From the NCBI GenBank assembly GCA_021018995.1, contig CM037587.1, positions 90,021,251 to 90,085,250 of the forward strand: 64,000 bases of DNA, written 5' to 3'. The notes under the pieces are model-generated. The model did not search any database and was not told the origin of the DNA. It saw only the letters and a list, made by a program, of their open reading frames with translations. Made by a program: the position numbers and the translations under genes. Positions 44,334-53,673 of the stretch are shown in pieces (the stretch's first letter is position 1; each line of letters starts with the position of its first letter). Source of the stretch: Chloranthus sessilifolius (taxonomy: Eukaryota > Streptophyta > Magnoliopsida > Chloranthales > Chloranthaceae).

Positions 44334-45389
44334 CTAAGAGTAGAACCGTCGGACGTATCCAGCGTTGATGGGCTCAAGAAGATGATCTCCGTCCATGGTG
44401 GCGAGGCGGATGGCGTATCCCGGCAGCACTTCTCGAATGACGTATGGTCCTTCCCAGTTTGGCTTAAACTTTCCTCTTGGATCGGCGTGGAGGGATGGGA
44501 AGATCTTCTTTAGCACAGTGTCTCCTACATTTAGATCTCGACCGCGGACACGTTTATTGTAAGCGCGTGCGATTCACCCTTGGTAAACTTGAGTTTGGCA
44601 TAAGGCTAGGAGTCTCTCTTCGTCCAGTAAGTTCAGCTGATCAAAGCGTGATCTCTCTCTTTCAGCTTCGGGTAAGCCTGATTCCATGAGGATTCGGAGC
44701 GAGGGTACTTCAACCTCCACCGGGAGGACGACCTCGGTTCCATACACAAGGGAGAATGGTGTTGCCCCTGTAGCGGTACTGACCGACGTTCGATAGGCCC
44801 ACAAAGCAAATGGCAGCATTTCGCTCCAATCTCGGTAAGTGATGACCATTTTCTCAAGGATGCGGACGATTGTCTTGTTCGCGGCTTCCACGGCTCCATT
44901 AGTTTGAGGCCGATAAGGGGATGAGCGATGGTGCTTGATCTTGTATTGCTCACAGAAGTCTCAGATGCGCTTATTCGCAAAGTTTGTGCCGCTGTCTGTG
45001 ATGATATCTTTGGGTACTCCAAATCGGCACACAATATTATTCTTGAGAAACTTCTCGACATGACTGGCAGTGATGTTGGCATATGACGCTGCTTCTACCC
45101 ACTTGGTGAAGTATTCAATGGCGATGAGGATGAACCGATGTCCATTTGATGCTTTTGGATTAATCATTCTGACAACGTCAAGGCCCTAGGTAGCAAATGG
45201 CCAAGGAGTGGTCATGCAATGAAGATCGATGGAAGGAGCGTGTATCAGACTGGAGTGTTCTTGACACTTAGTAGCATTTTTGAACATGTTTGCAGCAATC
45301 CGATTCCATAGTGGTCCAAAAGTATCCTTGCCACAGAATTTTCTTAGCGAGCATGTGACCACTAACGTGGGCTCCGCATACTCCCTCAT
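44334..45389 (-). pseudogene. pol: Inner Tat integrase
   Basis: Reading from 45389: GKDTFGPLWNRIAANMFKN with CQEHSSLIHAPS (zinc end degraded), PWPFAT-stop-GLDVV with the first Asp kept, RFILIAIEYFTKWVEAASYA, PKDIITDSGTNF (second Asp kept), YRPQTNGAVEAANKT (Glu kept), LPFALWAYRTSVSTATGATP, LVYGTEVVLPVEVEVPS. C terminus: KFKPNWEGPYVIREVLPGYAI, ending VRRFYS at 44334. Stops include TAG at 45187-45189 (Trp expected), one at 44961-44963 and one at 44574-44576. The DDE residues survive, so decay is recent compared with the outer element. No chromodomain, as usual in Tat. Confidence 0.85.
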
Positions 45390-45445
45390 GGACTTCTTTC
45401 ATAATGTCGACCGCTTCACTTTCAGTAAGGCACCTGAGTAAGACA

Positions 45446-46561
45446 TTATTGTATGATCGCTTGTAGAGGCATTCCCTGGAAATGACAACCTACCGCTAAA
45501 CGTTGAATGGTTCTTCGGTCAGTCTTGGATGTACCCTCTGGGAAAGTTAGGGTCTCGAGGAAATTCTTAATATCTGAGAACCAAGGTGGCTCATCATCAG
45601 GCTTTGTAGGTTCCTCAATCTGGAGGCAGAAAGCTGGCTCATTCCTCTGCTCGATCACGATCGGCTTCATCTCAACACCATAGGGAATTTCAATCATTGA
45701 TGCCAAAGTTGTTAATGCGTCGGCAAAGCGATTCCTTATCCAGGGGATGTATGAGAAAGTCACATCTTGGAAGCAAGCTATCAGATCCTCGAGGTGTTCA
45801 TGATAGGAGATCAGTTTCTCATCTTTCGTCTTCCAATCGCCATTCATCTGGCATATGATTAACTGTGAATCGCCAAATACTCGAAGGTGAGTTACATTCA
45901 GATCGAGAGCCGCCTTCAAACCAGTGGCACAAGCTTCATACTCGGCCATATTGTTAGTGCAAGGGAAGTTGAGCTTTATAGAGACCGGTACATGGGATCC
46001 TTTTGGTGAGATTAGGATGGCGCCAACTCCTTGGTCCTCGACATTTGCTACCCCGTCAAAGTGCATTACCCATGATTCTTCTACTTCTTCTGTATCGTCC
46101 TCCGTCATGAACAAGATATCTTCATCTGAGAACTCAGTCCTTAACGGCTCATAGTCAGGTAAAGGATTATAAGCAAGATGATCAGCAAGCGCCTGCCCCT
46201 TGATCGATTTCTGAGTGACGTACGTGATGCCGAATTTAGATAATAAAAGTTGCCATCGTGCAGTTCGTCCAGTGAGAGCCGATTTTTCGAACAAGTATTT
46301 TAACGGATCCATTCGGGCAAAAAGTAGAACGGCTTGAGACAGTAAGTAGTGGCGGAGCCTCTGGGCAGTCCATACAAGGGCTAGGCATGCTTTCTCCAGG
46401 TGAGAATAACGCGTCTCGTAATCGGTGAATTTCTTGCTCAGATAGTAGATGGCCTGCTCTCTTCTTCTCATCTCGTCATGCTGACCTAAGACACATCCCA
46501 TCGAAACTTCTATCGCGGAGAGATACATCAAGAGTGGTCTCCCTGGCTCAGGTGGTACCAA
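45446..46561 (-). CDS. pol: Inner Tat dual RNase H segment, open for 371 codons
   Basis: The longest open frame in the window. Residues 1-115 form the first RNase H (PLLMYLSAIEVSMGCVLGQ, EQAIYYLSKKFTDYETRYS, LALVWTAQRLRHYL). A tether follows (ARWQLLLSKFGITYVTQKSI, GQALADHLA). Residues 165-290 form a second RNase H: WVMHFDGVANVEDQGVGAIL, NNMAEYEACATGLKAAL, LRVFGDSQLIICQMNGDW, with the D-E-D triad and late RNRFADALTTLAS. The second copy is the 'archaeal-type' RNase H (aRH) reported for Tat/Ogre elements. It is part of a larger polyprotein, so the Met is not a real start. Confidence 0.85.
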   Translation of the reverse strand: MVPPEPGRPLLMYLSAIEVSMGCVLGQHDEMRRREQAIYYLSKKFTDYETRYSHLEKACLALVWTAQRLRHYLLSQAVLLFARMDPLKYLFEKSALTGRTARWQLLLSKFGITYVTQKSIKGQALADHLAYNPLPDYEPLRTEFSDEDILFMTEDDTEEVEESWVMHFDGVANVEDQGVGAILISPKGSHVPVSIKLNFPCTNNMAEYEACATGLKAALDLNVTHLRVFGDSQLIICQMNGDWKTKDEKLISYHEHLEDLIACFQDVTFSYIPWIRNRFADALTTLASMIEIPYGVEMKPIVIEQRNEPAFCLQIEEPTKPDDEPPWFSDIKNFLETLTFPEGTSKTDRRTIQRLAVGCHFQGMPLQAIIQ

Positions 46562-47539
46562 AACAGGTGGATTCAGGAGGTAGCTTTTAATTTTATCGAA
46601 TGCTGCCTGACAATCATCATTCCATTCAATGGGAGAATTCTTCCTTAGCAGCTTGAAGATCGGCGTGCAGATAGGTGTTAGCTGTACAATGAACTGACTG
46701 ATATACTATATTCTGCCCAAGAACCCTCTAACTTCCTTCTCAGTAGACGGTGGCGGCATTTCAGTGATGGCTTTGACTTTGATTGGGTCGACTTCGATCC
46801 CTCTCCTGCTGACGATGAATCTTAACAATTTCCCTGACATGGCGCCAAATGCGCACTTTTGTGGATTCAGTCGTAGTCGATACTTCCTCAGCCTTTCAAA
46901 CAGTTTCTGGAAGTTTACCAGATGGTCGCTTCTCTCCGGTGATTTTCCTATCATGTCGTCGACATATACTTCAATCTCTCGATGCATCATGTCATGAAAT
47001 AGTGCAGTCATAGCTCTCTGGTACGTCGCACCGGCATTCTTCAGCCCGAATGGCATGACTCAATAGCAAAAGGTTCCCTAGGGGGTAATGAACGCTGTCT
47101 TCTCGCGATCAACTTCTACCATCTTTATCTGATTGTATCCTAAGAATACATCCATAAAAGAGAGCATCCCATGCTTAGCTGTGTTATCAACCAAGATGTT
47201 GATGTGTGATAATGGGAAATTATCCTTTGGGCTTGCCCTATTCAAATTGTGGAAATCAATGCACATGCGGACCTTTTCATCCTTCTTCGGCACAGGTACG
47301 ATATTGGCTAGCCATTGCGAGTATTTGGATACCATGAGAAACCCCGCGTCATACTGCTTGATGACCTCACCTTTGACTTTCAACATCCATTCAGGTCGGA
47401 GACATCTCAGCTTCAGCTTGACTGGCTTCATATCAGGGTAGAGGGGCAACTCATGCTCGACCAAATCAGTATCCAGACCAGGCATGTCCTCGTACAACCA
47501 GGCAAAAACATCTTGGTATGACCGAAGGAAGTCGATCAT
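46562..47539 (-). pseudogene. pol: Inner Tat reverse transcriptase
   Basis: 47539-47078: SYQDVFAWLYEDMPGLDTDL, LKVKGEVIKQYDAGFL, RMCIDFHNLNRASPKDNFPL, MLSFMDVFLGYNQIKM, AFITP. Then stops within PxGTFCYxVMPFGL (Trp and Lys/Arg positions). 47056-46706: MPFGLKNAGATYQRAM, EIEVYVDDMIGKS with the catalytic YVDD intact, FGAMSGKLLRFIVSRRGIEV, MPPPSTEKEVRGFLGRI. The last part to 46562 continues in frame-shifted connection sequence toward RNase H. Only a few nonsense codons separate this from an open frame. Confidence 0.85.
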
Positions 47540-48752
47540 GCTTTTTCTTTCCTCAGGAGATAGTGACGCTCCGATTTTGGTTATCCTGGGAACCTCCTCA
47601 GTTCCTAGGTTGACATCCTCGGTCTCTTCGACAATGGGAGTAGGGCCATGCTCAAAGTCGGTGAATCGGTCAAGGAGCTCATTGGGGAGCTCCTCCAGGG
47701 GACTATCCTCATCCAGACTCGTAACGCCTACCTCTTCTTGTATTTCTACAGGGAAGGGGTTGATTTTACGTGGGACGGGTATTTTGATTAAGGCATCCTT
47801 TTATGGGGCATTTTCTGGAATTTTAAATGACAATATTTTTGGACTTTGGATTTTTTCAATGTTTTTGGGTTTTTGTATTTTTTCCATGTTTTTGAGATTT
47901 TGCTTTCTTCGGAGATGGACCCTTGGCAAGGAGGGTTGCTATATACACAAGGTATTGCCTGCCAAGGGCTTATCTCACTTTTTATAGGTTGTTTTTTTTT
48001 TTTGAGAAATAGGCGCCAAACTTTAGGCCACTTCCTGCTTCCAGGGTTTGGGGCAAAGATGCCTAGTTGCGTACCTGAGGGGCCGCTTCCTTACCTGTTG
48101 GGATGGAGGGTGCTGGCTGATATGGCTCATTGGAGTCAGCCTCCATCATGTTAATCCTCATTTCATCTGAGATAATATCCTCAAATGTTAACACGGCTTT
48201 GTGGTGATTCACCACAGGGGGCGCTTGTTCAGGTACCGGCCATCGTTCCTCGAAAAGGGATTATGCGGCCAAATCTATCTCCAAGCTGGGAAGGGAGATC
48301 TGGGGATTGGTGGGATGAACTGGGGCTTTGAGTTTGTGTGGGGTCAAATGGGTTGCCCCATTCTGATCAATTTTTATGACCCCTGCGCTGACAAAGGAAT
48401 CCCTGATGTGTGGCCTAGGGCGAGATTTCTCTTCTATGTTGATTCCTCGAGCTCTTGCAGCTGCGGCGACCCTGGCTTTCTCTTTGGCCTCTCGGACCTC
48501 TTCTTCTGTGGGCTTGTATCCCAGCCCGAATCTTACTTTTTATCCCTTAGCCATAACTGTCTCTCTTCTACCTTGTAATTTGGGTCCCAGACCCCTTCCT
48601 TTTTGATAGCCCCACTTTTGGACCATTGCCACTGCTGCTACCATACCGCCTCCTGTTTTAGACATGATGCCCTCCATGGGCTCTGGGAGTATTGCCGACA
48701 CCTCGTATTCGAAACAGTGGAGGTCAACGTCCTCAGCGGTGTGTGGTATATC
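47540..48752 (-). pseudogene. Inner Tat protease-RT linker with G-patch
   Basis: After the protease the minus strand reads VQKWGYQKGRGLGPKLQGRR (48625-48560) and then FGLGYKPTEEEVREAKEKAR, a G-patch-like glycine pattern followed by a charged helix (ARAAAARARGINIEEKSRP-type). The region 47.95-48.2 kb is degraded. An acidic stretch (47.6-47.8 kb) leads into RT. A retroviral precedent for a G-patch after protease is known from betaretroviruses. Confidence 0.6.
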
Positions 48753-49439
48753 CTACACATTGGGTTTTTCAATGCTATTGGCAGCCTTTTCTTTTTTGCT
48801 GTGCCCCTCTCCAATGATCGTGATGATCTTATGCCCAGATGCAAATTTGAGTTTCTGGTGTAATGTGGAAGGTATGGCTCCGACTTCGTGCGGCCATGGG
48901 CGTCCCAATAATAAGTTAAATGAAGATTTAATATCCATGACTAGAAATAAGATGGAAAAGGTCATTGGCCCTATCAACAGCTCAAGATCAACATCTCCCA
49001 TTATTTCTCTCTTGGTATTGTCAAACCCTCTTGCACTGGTTCTAGTGGGCCTTAACATGCAGGGATCGACCCTTATCTTGATGGCGGTTCTCAGCGGGCA
49101 AATATTTAATGCTGACCCATTATCAATTAGTACTAAAGGAATGACCATGTTTCCGGATTCAACAGTTATATTCAAAGACTTGGAATGGCTACACCCTTCT
49201 TCTGGCAAATTTGCATTAGAAAATGAAATGGCATTCGGAGCCATCACTTGCCCAATTATTTGCCCAACTTCATCTGGGCTGACCTGGAGCGATACATGTG
49301 CATTCTTTAACGCCCCCATTAATGCTTGGAAATGGAGTGGGGACGTCATCAGTAGATCCCATACAGTGATATGGGCCGGCATTCTTCTCAGCTGAGTCTC
49401 CAATATGTGTTCTCGACTCATCTTCTCGAAGGGGTTCAC
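48753..49439 (-). CDS. Inner Tat aspartic protease segment
   Basis: An open frame of 228 codons. HITVWDLLMTSPLHFQALMG and VSLQVSPDEVGQIIGQ precede the retropepsin core: ITVESGNMVIPLVLIDNGSALNICPL, with the active-site Asp-Asn-Gly. Then REIMGDVDLELLIGPMTFSI, LVMDIKSSFNLLLGRPW (the GRPW end) and HEVGAIPSTLHQKLKF. It would be released from Gag-Pol. No damage is visible in this segment. The Met is internal to the polyprotein. Confidence 0.85.
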   Translation of the reverse strand: MNPFEKMSREHILETQLRRMPAHITVWDLLMTSPLHFQALMGALKNAHVSLQVSPDEVGQIIGQVMAPNAISFSNANLPEEGCSHSKSLNITVESGNMVIPLVLIDNGSALNICPLRTAIKIRVDPCMLRPTRTSARGFDNTKREIMGDVDLELLIGPMTFSILFLVMDIKSSFNLLLGRPWPHEVGAIPSTLHQKLKFASGHKIITIIGEGHSKKEKAANSIEKPNV

Positions 49440-51425
49440 CGCGCTGTCTTTCTTCCCTTCGGGTTGGGCTTGCGCTGCTGTTGGTACTTCTGGCTGCTTT
49501 GATATCCTCCCAGACCTAGTAGCAAAATCTACTGCCCCTTTTTTACTACTACTGCCGGCATTGACATCTGTTTGTTCGTAGCTCAGTGGGACCTGATGAG
49601 GATCATAGGTTGGTCCCGAGAGCTGAAAAGAAAAGGTATGACTACTGGTACTTGAGGCACTTGTACTGTCGGCTCAGGAGGTGGGGGTAATACTTGATTC
49701 ACCTCGGTGGTAGTGGGTGGTTGGGTGGAAAGATTAGGCCAAATGGGGGTTGTGAAGCTTGGGTGTGGTGGCACCGGAGGGAAGGAGGTAAAAGTAGGCC
49801 ATTGATAGCCGGTGGGTGGTCTTGTGACATATGAGGGGTCGATGGGTGTGTAGTTGACCGGGGTGATGGGGCTTGCTGGTGGCTGAATTAGGGATGATGG
49901 GATGGGCACAGGCCTTTGATAACTGAGGGGTGCGGGTGTTGGATTGGGGGCTTGGGGGTTTATGGGGTAGTTGATGGGGGTTGTGGTATATGGCGGTAGC
50001 TGAAATGGGGCGGGCGCCGGCCATTGGTAGTTGGTGGGGGTATAGGAGTGGGGGCTTGTTGACTCATCGAATAATTTGTGGTGTATGGTTGGTATGCATT
50101 AATATTCACATAATTGACGGGTGTGGTGGATGGAAAATACGCCCTAAGATCCAATGGTTCGACTTGCGGAGTCGGGTTAGGGAAATAATCCGACAAATTC
50201 AGGGGCTCAACAACCCCGATATTCCTTTCCTCAATGTTTCTTAACAACGGTGCTACATAGCTCTCCCGATCACTGATATAATCAGATGGGTTAAATTCAA
50301 ACTCCTCCTCATCTTCTATCATTCCGATGGTGGGTTTGGGACCTGCTCCTCCGGTGGGATGTGGGGGTAGTAGCACTTGATGAATATTGGCATGTTGAGA
50401 AGGTGCAGGGGGAATGATTTTCCCGGCATCGATCAAATCTTGGATCTTGTGCTTCAAGGCGAAGCTGCGATCAGTAGGGTGACCCGAACCCTGATGAAAA
50501 TTACAGTGGGTATTCGGGTCATAGTTCTTTGGGATCGGGTGAGGGGGAGGTTGCCGTTGGCGGATAGCCACTAATCCCTTTTCTACTAACAGGGGCAAAA
50601 GTACACTCAAAGATTGCCCCAGAGGTGTGAAGACTCGGTCGTAGCGGGCTCTCCTCTGTTTCGGGGTCATCTGCATTCCTTGCCCATTCCCCATTCTACG
50701 TATGCACTCGAGGCCTAGCTGGTCTTTGCTGGCGAAATGGGCGATATTTTATTGGGCACAGTGTTGGCTATATTCTGGACATCACCCCCTGTTCTCTTCT
50801 CGTTCCTCTGCTCAGAAAATCTTCTAACCCCATTAGGTCCACTCGATATGTTCTTATTTAGACGCCCCTCCCTGATGGCATCCTCGCATCGGTTAGCATT
50901 TCTTACCAGATCAGCAAAACTGGACTGCTGTTGGTATTCTAAGAAGTCTGAAATCACTGGCAGAGTGCTCTTCGAAATCATCTCTATCTGTTATTCATCA
51001 GGTATTCTATTCACATGCGAGATGCGGCTCTCTATACGCCCCAAGTAGTCATTTGAAGGTCTCGTTACGATTACCTTTAAACGGGCCAAGTCGGACTTAC
51101 GCGACTCAATGTCTATGTTGTAGACATACTGCTCTTGGAAGAGGTGCGTTAAGTCCCTCCATGTTTTCATCATAGATGGTTCTAAGGATGTGAACCATCT
51201 CAAAGCCGGCCCAGTCAAACTCTTCTGAAAGACTTTTATTAGTAGTCTTTCGTCCTCCCCATACTGGCACATGTCCCCACAATAGGACTTGAGGTGTGCA
51301 ATAGGATTGCCCGTGCCATTATATTTGTCGAAGGTGGGCATTTTGAATTTGGGGGGCAAGGGGACCTCGTGACGGTCTGCATGAAGTGGCGTGGCGTGGA
51401 TCTCACCACCCATTTTCATTATCAT
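49440..51425 (-). pseudogene. gag: Inner Tat gag
   Basis: 51425-50991: LPPKFKMPTFDKYNGTGNPI, HLKSYCGDMCQYGEDERLLI, FQKSLTGPALRWFTSLEPS, WRDLTHLFQEQYVYNID and RPSNDYLGRIESRISHV, the Tat capsid. 50981-50715 continues (PVISDFLEYQQQSSFADLV, ANRCEDAIREGRLNK). 50694-49960 has RYDRVFTPLGQSLSVLLPLL and a finger-like HCNFHQGSGHPTDRSFALKH, with the last Cys replaced by Ser, then a Pro/Tyr-rich region. 49909-49583 is again proline-rich. It has three or four breaks. Confidence 0.8.
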
Positions 51426-51849
51426 TATTTTGCTCAGATTTTGTCTAACTGTTCTTCAAATGTTTGGACTCCTTTGGGCTTTGATATGGGATGGACAATT
51501 ATGGGAGGAGGGTGAAGGCTGGTCAATGCCCCAGCATAGGCCCCACTATTTCTAATCTTGTCCTCTTCATACCACTAGTCGGCATAATGTGCAGCGAGGG
51601 CGGGATTCTCCTGTTGTTGTTGCATGGGTTGGATGGGAATGATATGAGTGGGGGTTGGGTGAGCCCATTGGGGGTGAGCAAAGGTCTGTTAGGTGATGGG
51701 GATTTGGTTTTGAGGTGAGGCCTGATGGGGCCATTGGGTATGGGGGAAGGTTTGAAAATGGCCTTGGGGCGTGGGGCCATGTGAAAATTGGGTTTGGCCC
51801 GGGTGTGGAGGTTGGGTTAAAAGTTGGGGGTATTGTGGAAGGTATGGGT

Positions 51850-52320
51850 GTGGGGTTTGGGTTTGGGCCATAAACCCTTGGTAGGTTTGGGCCAATGGGC
51901 TTGGGTAGGTTTGGGCCACTGGGCCTTGGTAGGTCTGGGCCATGGGCCCTTAATGGGTTTGGCCCAATGGGCCTTGAGGGGTATGGGTTGTGGGCCCTTA
52001 ATGGGTCTGGCCCAATGGACCTTGATGGGTCTGGGCATGGGCTCTTGGTGGGCCTGGCCCAATGGGCCTTGATGGGTTTGGGTCATGGGCCCTCGGTGGG
52101 TCTGGCCCAATGGGCTTTGATGGGTCTGGGGCATGGGACCTTGGTGGGTCTGACCCATTGAGGGGTATGGGCCATGGGCCATTGGTGGGTTTGGGCCATG
52201 GGCCCTTGTGGGTTTGGATTTGATGGGTTTGCCCCGATGGGCCCTGGGTAATGGGGTTTTGGGCCAATGGGCCTTGATGAGTGTGGGTGATGGGGTATTG
52301 GGCCATTGGGCCTTGGAGAT
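51850..52320. repeat. Minisatellite of 24-bp units in the gag leader
   Basis: About 18-20 degenerate copies of units such as GGTCTGGCCCAATGGGCCTT and GGTTTGGGCCATGGGCCCTT, with small length changes. On the minus strand each unit gives eight residues of the type QTHQGPMA / QTHQGPLG, so the array reads as a collagen-like proline/glutamine-rich protein repeat in frame. Many units contain a TGGGCC-GGCCCA type inverted word. Confidence 0.85.
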
Positions 52321-52873
52321 CATGGGTGGTGGGGTATTGGATGGTGTGGATTATGGGAGGTTGATGGGGGTTATGGGGGAGTGAGGCATGGAGATTGGCT
52401 AGAGTATGGGAGGGGTTCATGGATGTGGGGTGTGGAGGAGAGGTGACTTCGGAAGCCTTCCATGAGGAGTAGGCTTGGAACATTTCCTCCATCATGGCCA
52501 TGGAAGGGGGATCGAATGTGGATGGTGGGTTTAATGGATGGTTGGGTATAGATGGGGTGGATGTAGGGGGAAAATTGGGTATGGCCATGGTAGATGATGG
52601 ATTAAAGGAATGGGGTGGATTGGATAGTTGAGGTGGGGTAAAGGATGAGGAAGGATTAGGGATGTTTAAGGGTGATGGTTGGTGGGGTGTGAATGTTTGG
52701 AAAAAATCGGGTGATGGTTGGTGGGGATCACACACACCTAGGCTAAGGGTTTTGGATGCAAGAACAAGCTTGAAATAAGGTTTTAGAATTCTAGAATTTG
52801 GATGAAAATAGTGCAGAAAAGGGAGGAAGAACTTCTCACTTTGAGCTCTTTCTCTCTTAAGCAAATTTCTCAA
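51998..52873 (-). CDS. Chimeric open frame: LTR-encoded N terminus fused to repeat-rich gag leader
   Basis: A 291-codon open frame. Its first 50 residues (start MRNLLKRERAQSEKFFLPFL) come from LTR sequence; the same peptide start is encoded in the 3' LTR at 33853-33700, where it ends after 64 codons. From about 52717 on, the frame is gag-leader sequence: Pro/Ser-rich with TP-HQPSP repeats, a helical patch (MAMMEEMFQAYSSWKASEV) and then the QTHQGP repeats. The fusion results from deletion of the LTR end, PBS and leader. The ATG lies only about 27 bp past the LTR TATA box (52907-52900), so translation is doubtful. Probably an accidental product. Confidence 0.45.
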   Translation of the reverse strand: MRNLLKRERAQSEKFFLPFLHYFHPNSRILKPYFKLVLASKTLSLGVCDPHQPSPDFFQTFTPHQPSPLNIPNPSSSFTPPQLSNPPHSFNPSSTMAIPNFPPTSTPSIPNHPLNPPSTFDPPSMAMMEEMFQAYSSWKASEVTSPPHPTSMNPSHTLANLHASLPHNPHQPPIIHTIQYPTTHDLQGPMAQYPITHTHQGPLAQNPITQGPSGQTHQIQTHKGPWPKPTNGPWPIPLNGSDPPRSHAPDPSKPIGPDPPRAHDPNPSRPIGPGPPRAHAQTHQGPLGQTH

Positions 52874-52899
52874 CCCTTAAAATAAGGGGAGGGGGGCTC

Positions 52900-52907
52900 T
52901 ATTTATA
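52900..52907 (-). promoter_or_regulatory. LTR TATA box (5' LTR)
   Basis: Minus-strand TATAAATA followed by GAGCCCCCCTCCCC. This is the promoter position for the element's genomic RNA. Confidence 0.65.
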
Positions 52908-53209
52908 GGAAAAGGGTGGATTAGGAGATCACTTAGATGCTAATTGGAGTTAGCAATTAGGTAATCTCAAATCTAAGGTTTCCTAGGATTTTGAGAGCTT
53001 AGAAAGGTGTGAAGGTGGTTCTAATGGTGGATGATGGGGTGAGGCTTTAAGCCACTTGGAAGGTTGCAAATAAGTAAGGAATGGGTGCAACATGACTATC
53101 AAAACATACCCCAAAGGTTGAGGTGGTCAACAAGTCAAACCCCAAACACAAAATTCGGGACAAAAACCTAATGTTACTATTCATATGTGCCATTTCTGGG
53201 GGAAAAAGA

Positions 53210-53284
53210 CTTGGCGCAACTATTAGTTGCGCCAGGCAAATCCAGGGGGAAAATGGCATGGCGTAACTATTAGTTGCGCCAGGC
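53210..53284. promoter_or_regulatory. Two palindromes in the 5' LTR
   Basis: Copies at 53210-53236 and 53256-53284 correspond to copies 2 and 3 of the other LTR. Copy 2 here keeps the perfect right arm (TTGCGCC) that is mutated in the 3' LTR. Copy 3 has GCATGGCGTAAC for GCCTGGCGCAAC. Confidence 0.85.
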
Positions 53285-53668
53285 AAAAATCCCTCCAAAA
53301 AAGTCTAATTTTCAAATGGTCATAACGTTTGATATACAACTCCGATTGAGGTGATTCTTGGCTCGTTGAAAAACTGGAGAAGTCCTCTTTCCAGTGGTAT
53401 ATAATTTGATATTAGTAGAAAACCTCAGCCAGTCCTAGTGCACCACTCTTCATCCATTGCCTGGGAAAGTTAGTTTAGGGTTCGGACTGGGTTCTAAGGG
53501 TCGAGATTGGTTTCTAAAGGTTTGAGGTAGGTTTCTAAGGGATCTAGGGTGATTCCTAAGGGTTTGGGGTGATTCCTAAGGGTTCCATACATGCCATCAA
53601 AAGCTCAGAATTGCACCTCTCTCGAAAGGTGTTTCTATCAGGCCTTCGGCCAAATTTGGGTGTCTACA

Positions 53669-53673
53669 GCCCT
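53669..53673. repeat. Target site duplication GCCCT, right copy
   Basis: Exact match to 33151-33155. Confidence 0.9.

Larger units (their letters stand above)
33156..53668 (-). mobile_element. Inner minus-strand Tat-like retrotransposon with two antisense genes
   Basis: A 20.5-kb element with TSD GCCCT. From right to left: truncated 5' LTR (53668-52717), repeat-rich gag leader, gag, protease, G-patch, RT, dual RNase H, integrase (ending 44334), a 3' region carrying two genes on the opposite strand (PMD 38237-40661; DUF7745-like 41384-42884), a polypurine tract (34738-34724) and the 3' LTR (34723-33156). Antisense extra ORFs behind pol are known from the Tat lineage. The PBS and LTR 3' end are missing from the 5' side, so this copy could not have replicated in its present state. 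Coding damage is lighter than in the outer element. Confidence 0.9.
52717..53668 (-). repeat. Inner Tat 5' LTR, truncated
   Basis: Homologous to 33690-34723 of the other LTR; ends GGGTGTCTACA at 53668. It lacks the part corresponding to 33156-33689 and the PBS, being joined at about 52717 directly to gag leader. The 14-17 bases around the join (GGGTGATGGTTGGTGGG) occur twice, at 52669 and 52701, suggesting a repeat-mediated deletion. Another internal loss removes the first palindrome copy (34167 in the other LTR) and about 95 bp. Confidence 0.9.

Noticed and set aside
48664-49395. 243-codon plus-strand frame
   Set aside because: Lies exactly opposite the conserved minus-strand protease; composition follows from that strand.
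51824-52161. Plus-strand Gly/Leu/Trp-rich frames across the minisatellite
   Set aside because: Produced by the repeat in the non-coding direction; the minus frame is continuous with gag-leader sequence.
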